Assembly (NCBI RefSeq): GCF_024763615.1
Contig: NW_026604974.1
Span: 1 to 64,000 of the forward strand
Length of the DNA: 64,000 nt
Reading direction: 5' to 3'
Source of the DNA: Phlebotomus papatasi
Taxonomy: Eukaryota > Arthropoda > Insecta > Diptera > Psychodidae
Every line of letters begins with the position of its first letter. Position 1 is the stretch's first letter. The notes beneath the pieces were generated by a model. The model had not been told where the DNA came from. It was given only the letters and a program-made list of their open reading frames with translations, and made no database searches. Position numbers and translations under genes: made by a program. Positions 62,801-64,000 of the stretch are shown here, piece after piece.

Positions 62801-64000
62801 AACATAAGTAGTCATCGTAGAAAATTAGAACACGTCCTACACTAACAATATTCAGTAAAACACTGGGATTTTACCATTAGGCGTGATGGATAAAAAAAAC
62901 TCCTAGAATAATAAATATATATTTTAATAAAATGAATTGTGATTTATTTGCACCAATGCGCTTATGTAAATGTTCATGAACATAAGTAGTCATCGTAGAA
63001 AATTAGAACACGTCCTACACTAACAACATTCAGCAAAACATTCGGTTTTTTCCAATAGACGTGATGAATAAAAAAATTTCTAGAATATTATATATATATT
63101 TCAATAAAATGAATTGTGATTTCTTTGCAACAATGCGCTTATGTAAATGTTCATGAACATAAGTAGTCATCGTAGAAAATTAGAACACGTTCTACACTAA
63201 CAATATTCAGCAAAACATTGGGATTTTACCATTAGGCGTGATGGATAAAAAAAACTCCTAGAATAATAAATATATATTTTAATAAAATGAATTGTGATTT
63301 ATTTGCACAAATGCGCTTATGTAAATGTTCATGAACATAAGTAGTCATCGTAGAAAATTATAACACGTCCTACACTAACAATATTCAGCAAAACATTGGG
63401 ATTTTACCAATAGACGTGATGGATAAAAAATTTCTAGAATAATAATTATTTATTTTAATAAAATGAATTGTGATTTATTTGCAACAATGCGCTTATGTAA
63501 ATGTTCATGAACATAAGTAGTCATCGTAGAAAATTAGAACACGTTCTACACTAACAATATTCAGCAAAACACTGGGATTTTACCATTAGGCGTGATGGAT
63601 AAAAAGAACTCCTAGAATATTATATATATATTCTAATAAAACGAATTGTGATTTCTTTGCAACAATGCGCTTATGTAAATGTTCATGAACATAAGTAGTC
63701 ATCGTAGAAAATTAGAACACGTCCTACACTAACAATATTCAGCAAAACATTGGGATTTTACCATTAGGCGTGATGGATAAAAAAAAACTCCTAGAATAAT
63801 AAATATATATTTTAATAAAATGAATTGTGATTTATTTGCACAAATGCGCTTATGTAAATGTTCATGAACATAAGTAGTCATCGTAGAAAATTATAACACG
63901 TCCTACACTAACAATATTCAGCAAAACATTGGGATTTTACCAATAGACGTGATGGATAAAAAATTTCTAGAATAATAATTATTTATTTTAATAAAATGAA
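43644..64000 (+). repeat. ~178-bp satellite array, block 3
   Basis: About 114 units running off the right edge of the window. Variant-specific markers recur at intervals of several units, revealing higher-order repeats. Examples are TACGCTAAC with an (AT)14 run at about 51576, 52852 and 53765; AGTAGTTATCG at about 50834 and 55538; and TTATAACACG with TTCAATAAAAC at about 58573 and 62293. Short frames here (for example 49043-49240 on the minus strand) are by-products of the repeat. Confidence 0.97.

Noticed and set aside
24497..64000. CRISPR-like regular direct repeats
   Set aside because: There are no distinct unique spacers: the whole unit repeats, with only scattered variants. This is a satellite in a eukaryotic genome.

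Overview
This window is non-coding-rich eukaryotic DNA, most likely from an arthropod. The evidence is A+T-rich sequence, spliced genes with GT-AG introns (one of about 65 bp), AATAAA polyadenylation signals, a BEL/Pao LTR retrotransposon and long satellite arrays. There are no bacterial operons, rRNA genes, complete tRNA genes or CRISPR arrays. The species cannot be named from sequence alone.

Region 1 (1-6255) is the only ordinary-looking part. It holds a 40-bp tandem repeat near the left edge, a tRNA-like (SINE-type) fragment, a frameshifted open reading frame of unknown function on the + strand, and two small minus-strand genes. One is a three-exon gene of unknown function. The other is an IAP-type RING-finger gene that is apparently decayed (in-frame stop, last zinc ligand replaced). 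The region ends in a palindromic 483-bp MITE-like element.

Region 2 (6256-24494) is the most striking object. I read it as a single 18.2-kb DNA transposon bounded by inverted repeats of about 5.4 kb (left) and 4.4 kb (right). Each arm contains a terminal unique block, a tandem array of a roughly 143-bp repeat (31 copies left, 11 right) and an inner unique block. The inner end of each arm overlaps the last codons of a four-exon minus-strand gene. All splice sites and phases of that gene agree, giving about 710 residues with HWDGK, FDTT and CRHH motifs, which I interpret as a transposase. The core also carries nested inverted-repeat elements, two TTAA-type MITEs and several direct repeats. The right arm is interrupted by a further 1.8-kb insertion.

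Region 3 (24497-64000) is a satellite of about 178 bp, roughly 180 copies, with a perfect 14-bp palindrome in nearly every unit and visible higher-order repeat structure. It is interrupted by a very young BEL/Pao retrotransposon (30639-37153; 444-bp LTRs differing at one position; 5-bp target duplication CGCGT) and by a 0.94-kb fragment resembling the 3' end of a non-LTR retrotransposon (42704-43643).

Overall this looks like a heterochromatic, possibly pericentromeric, block where satellite expansion and nested transposon insertion dominate. The coding capacity consists mainly of mobile-element proteins: the candidate transposase would act on the long inverted repeats around it, and the BEL gag-pol would act on its own LTRs.
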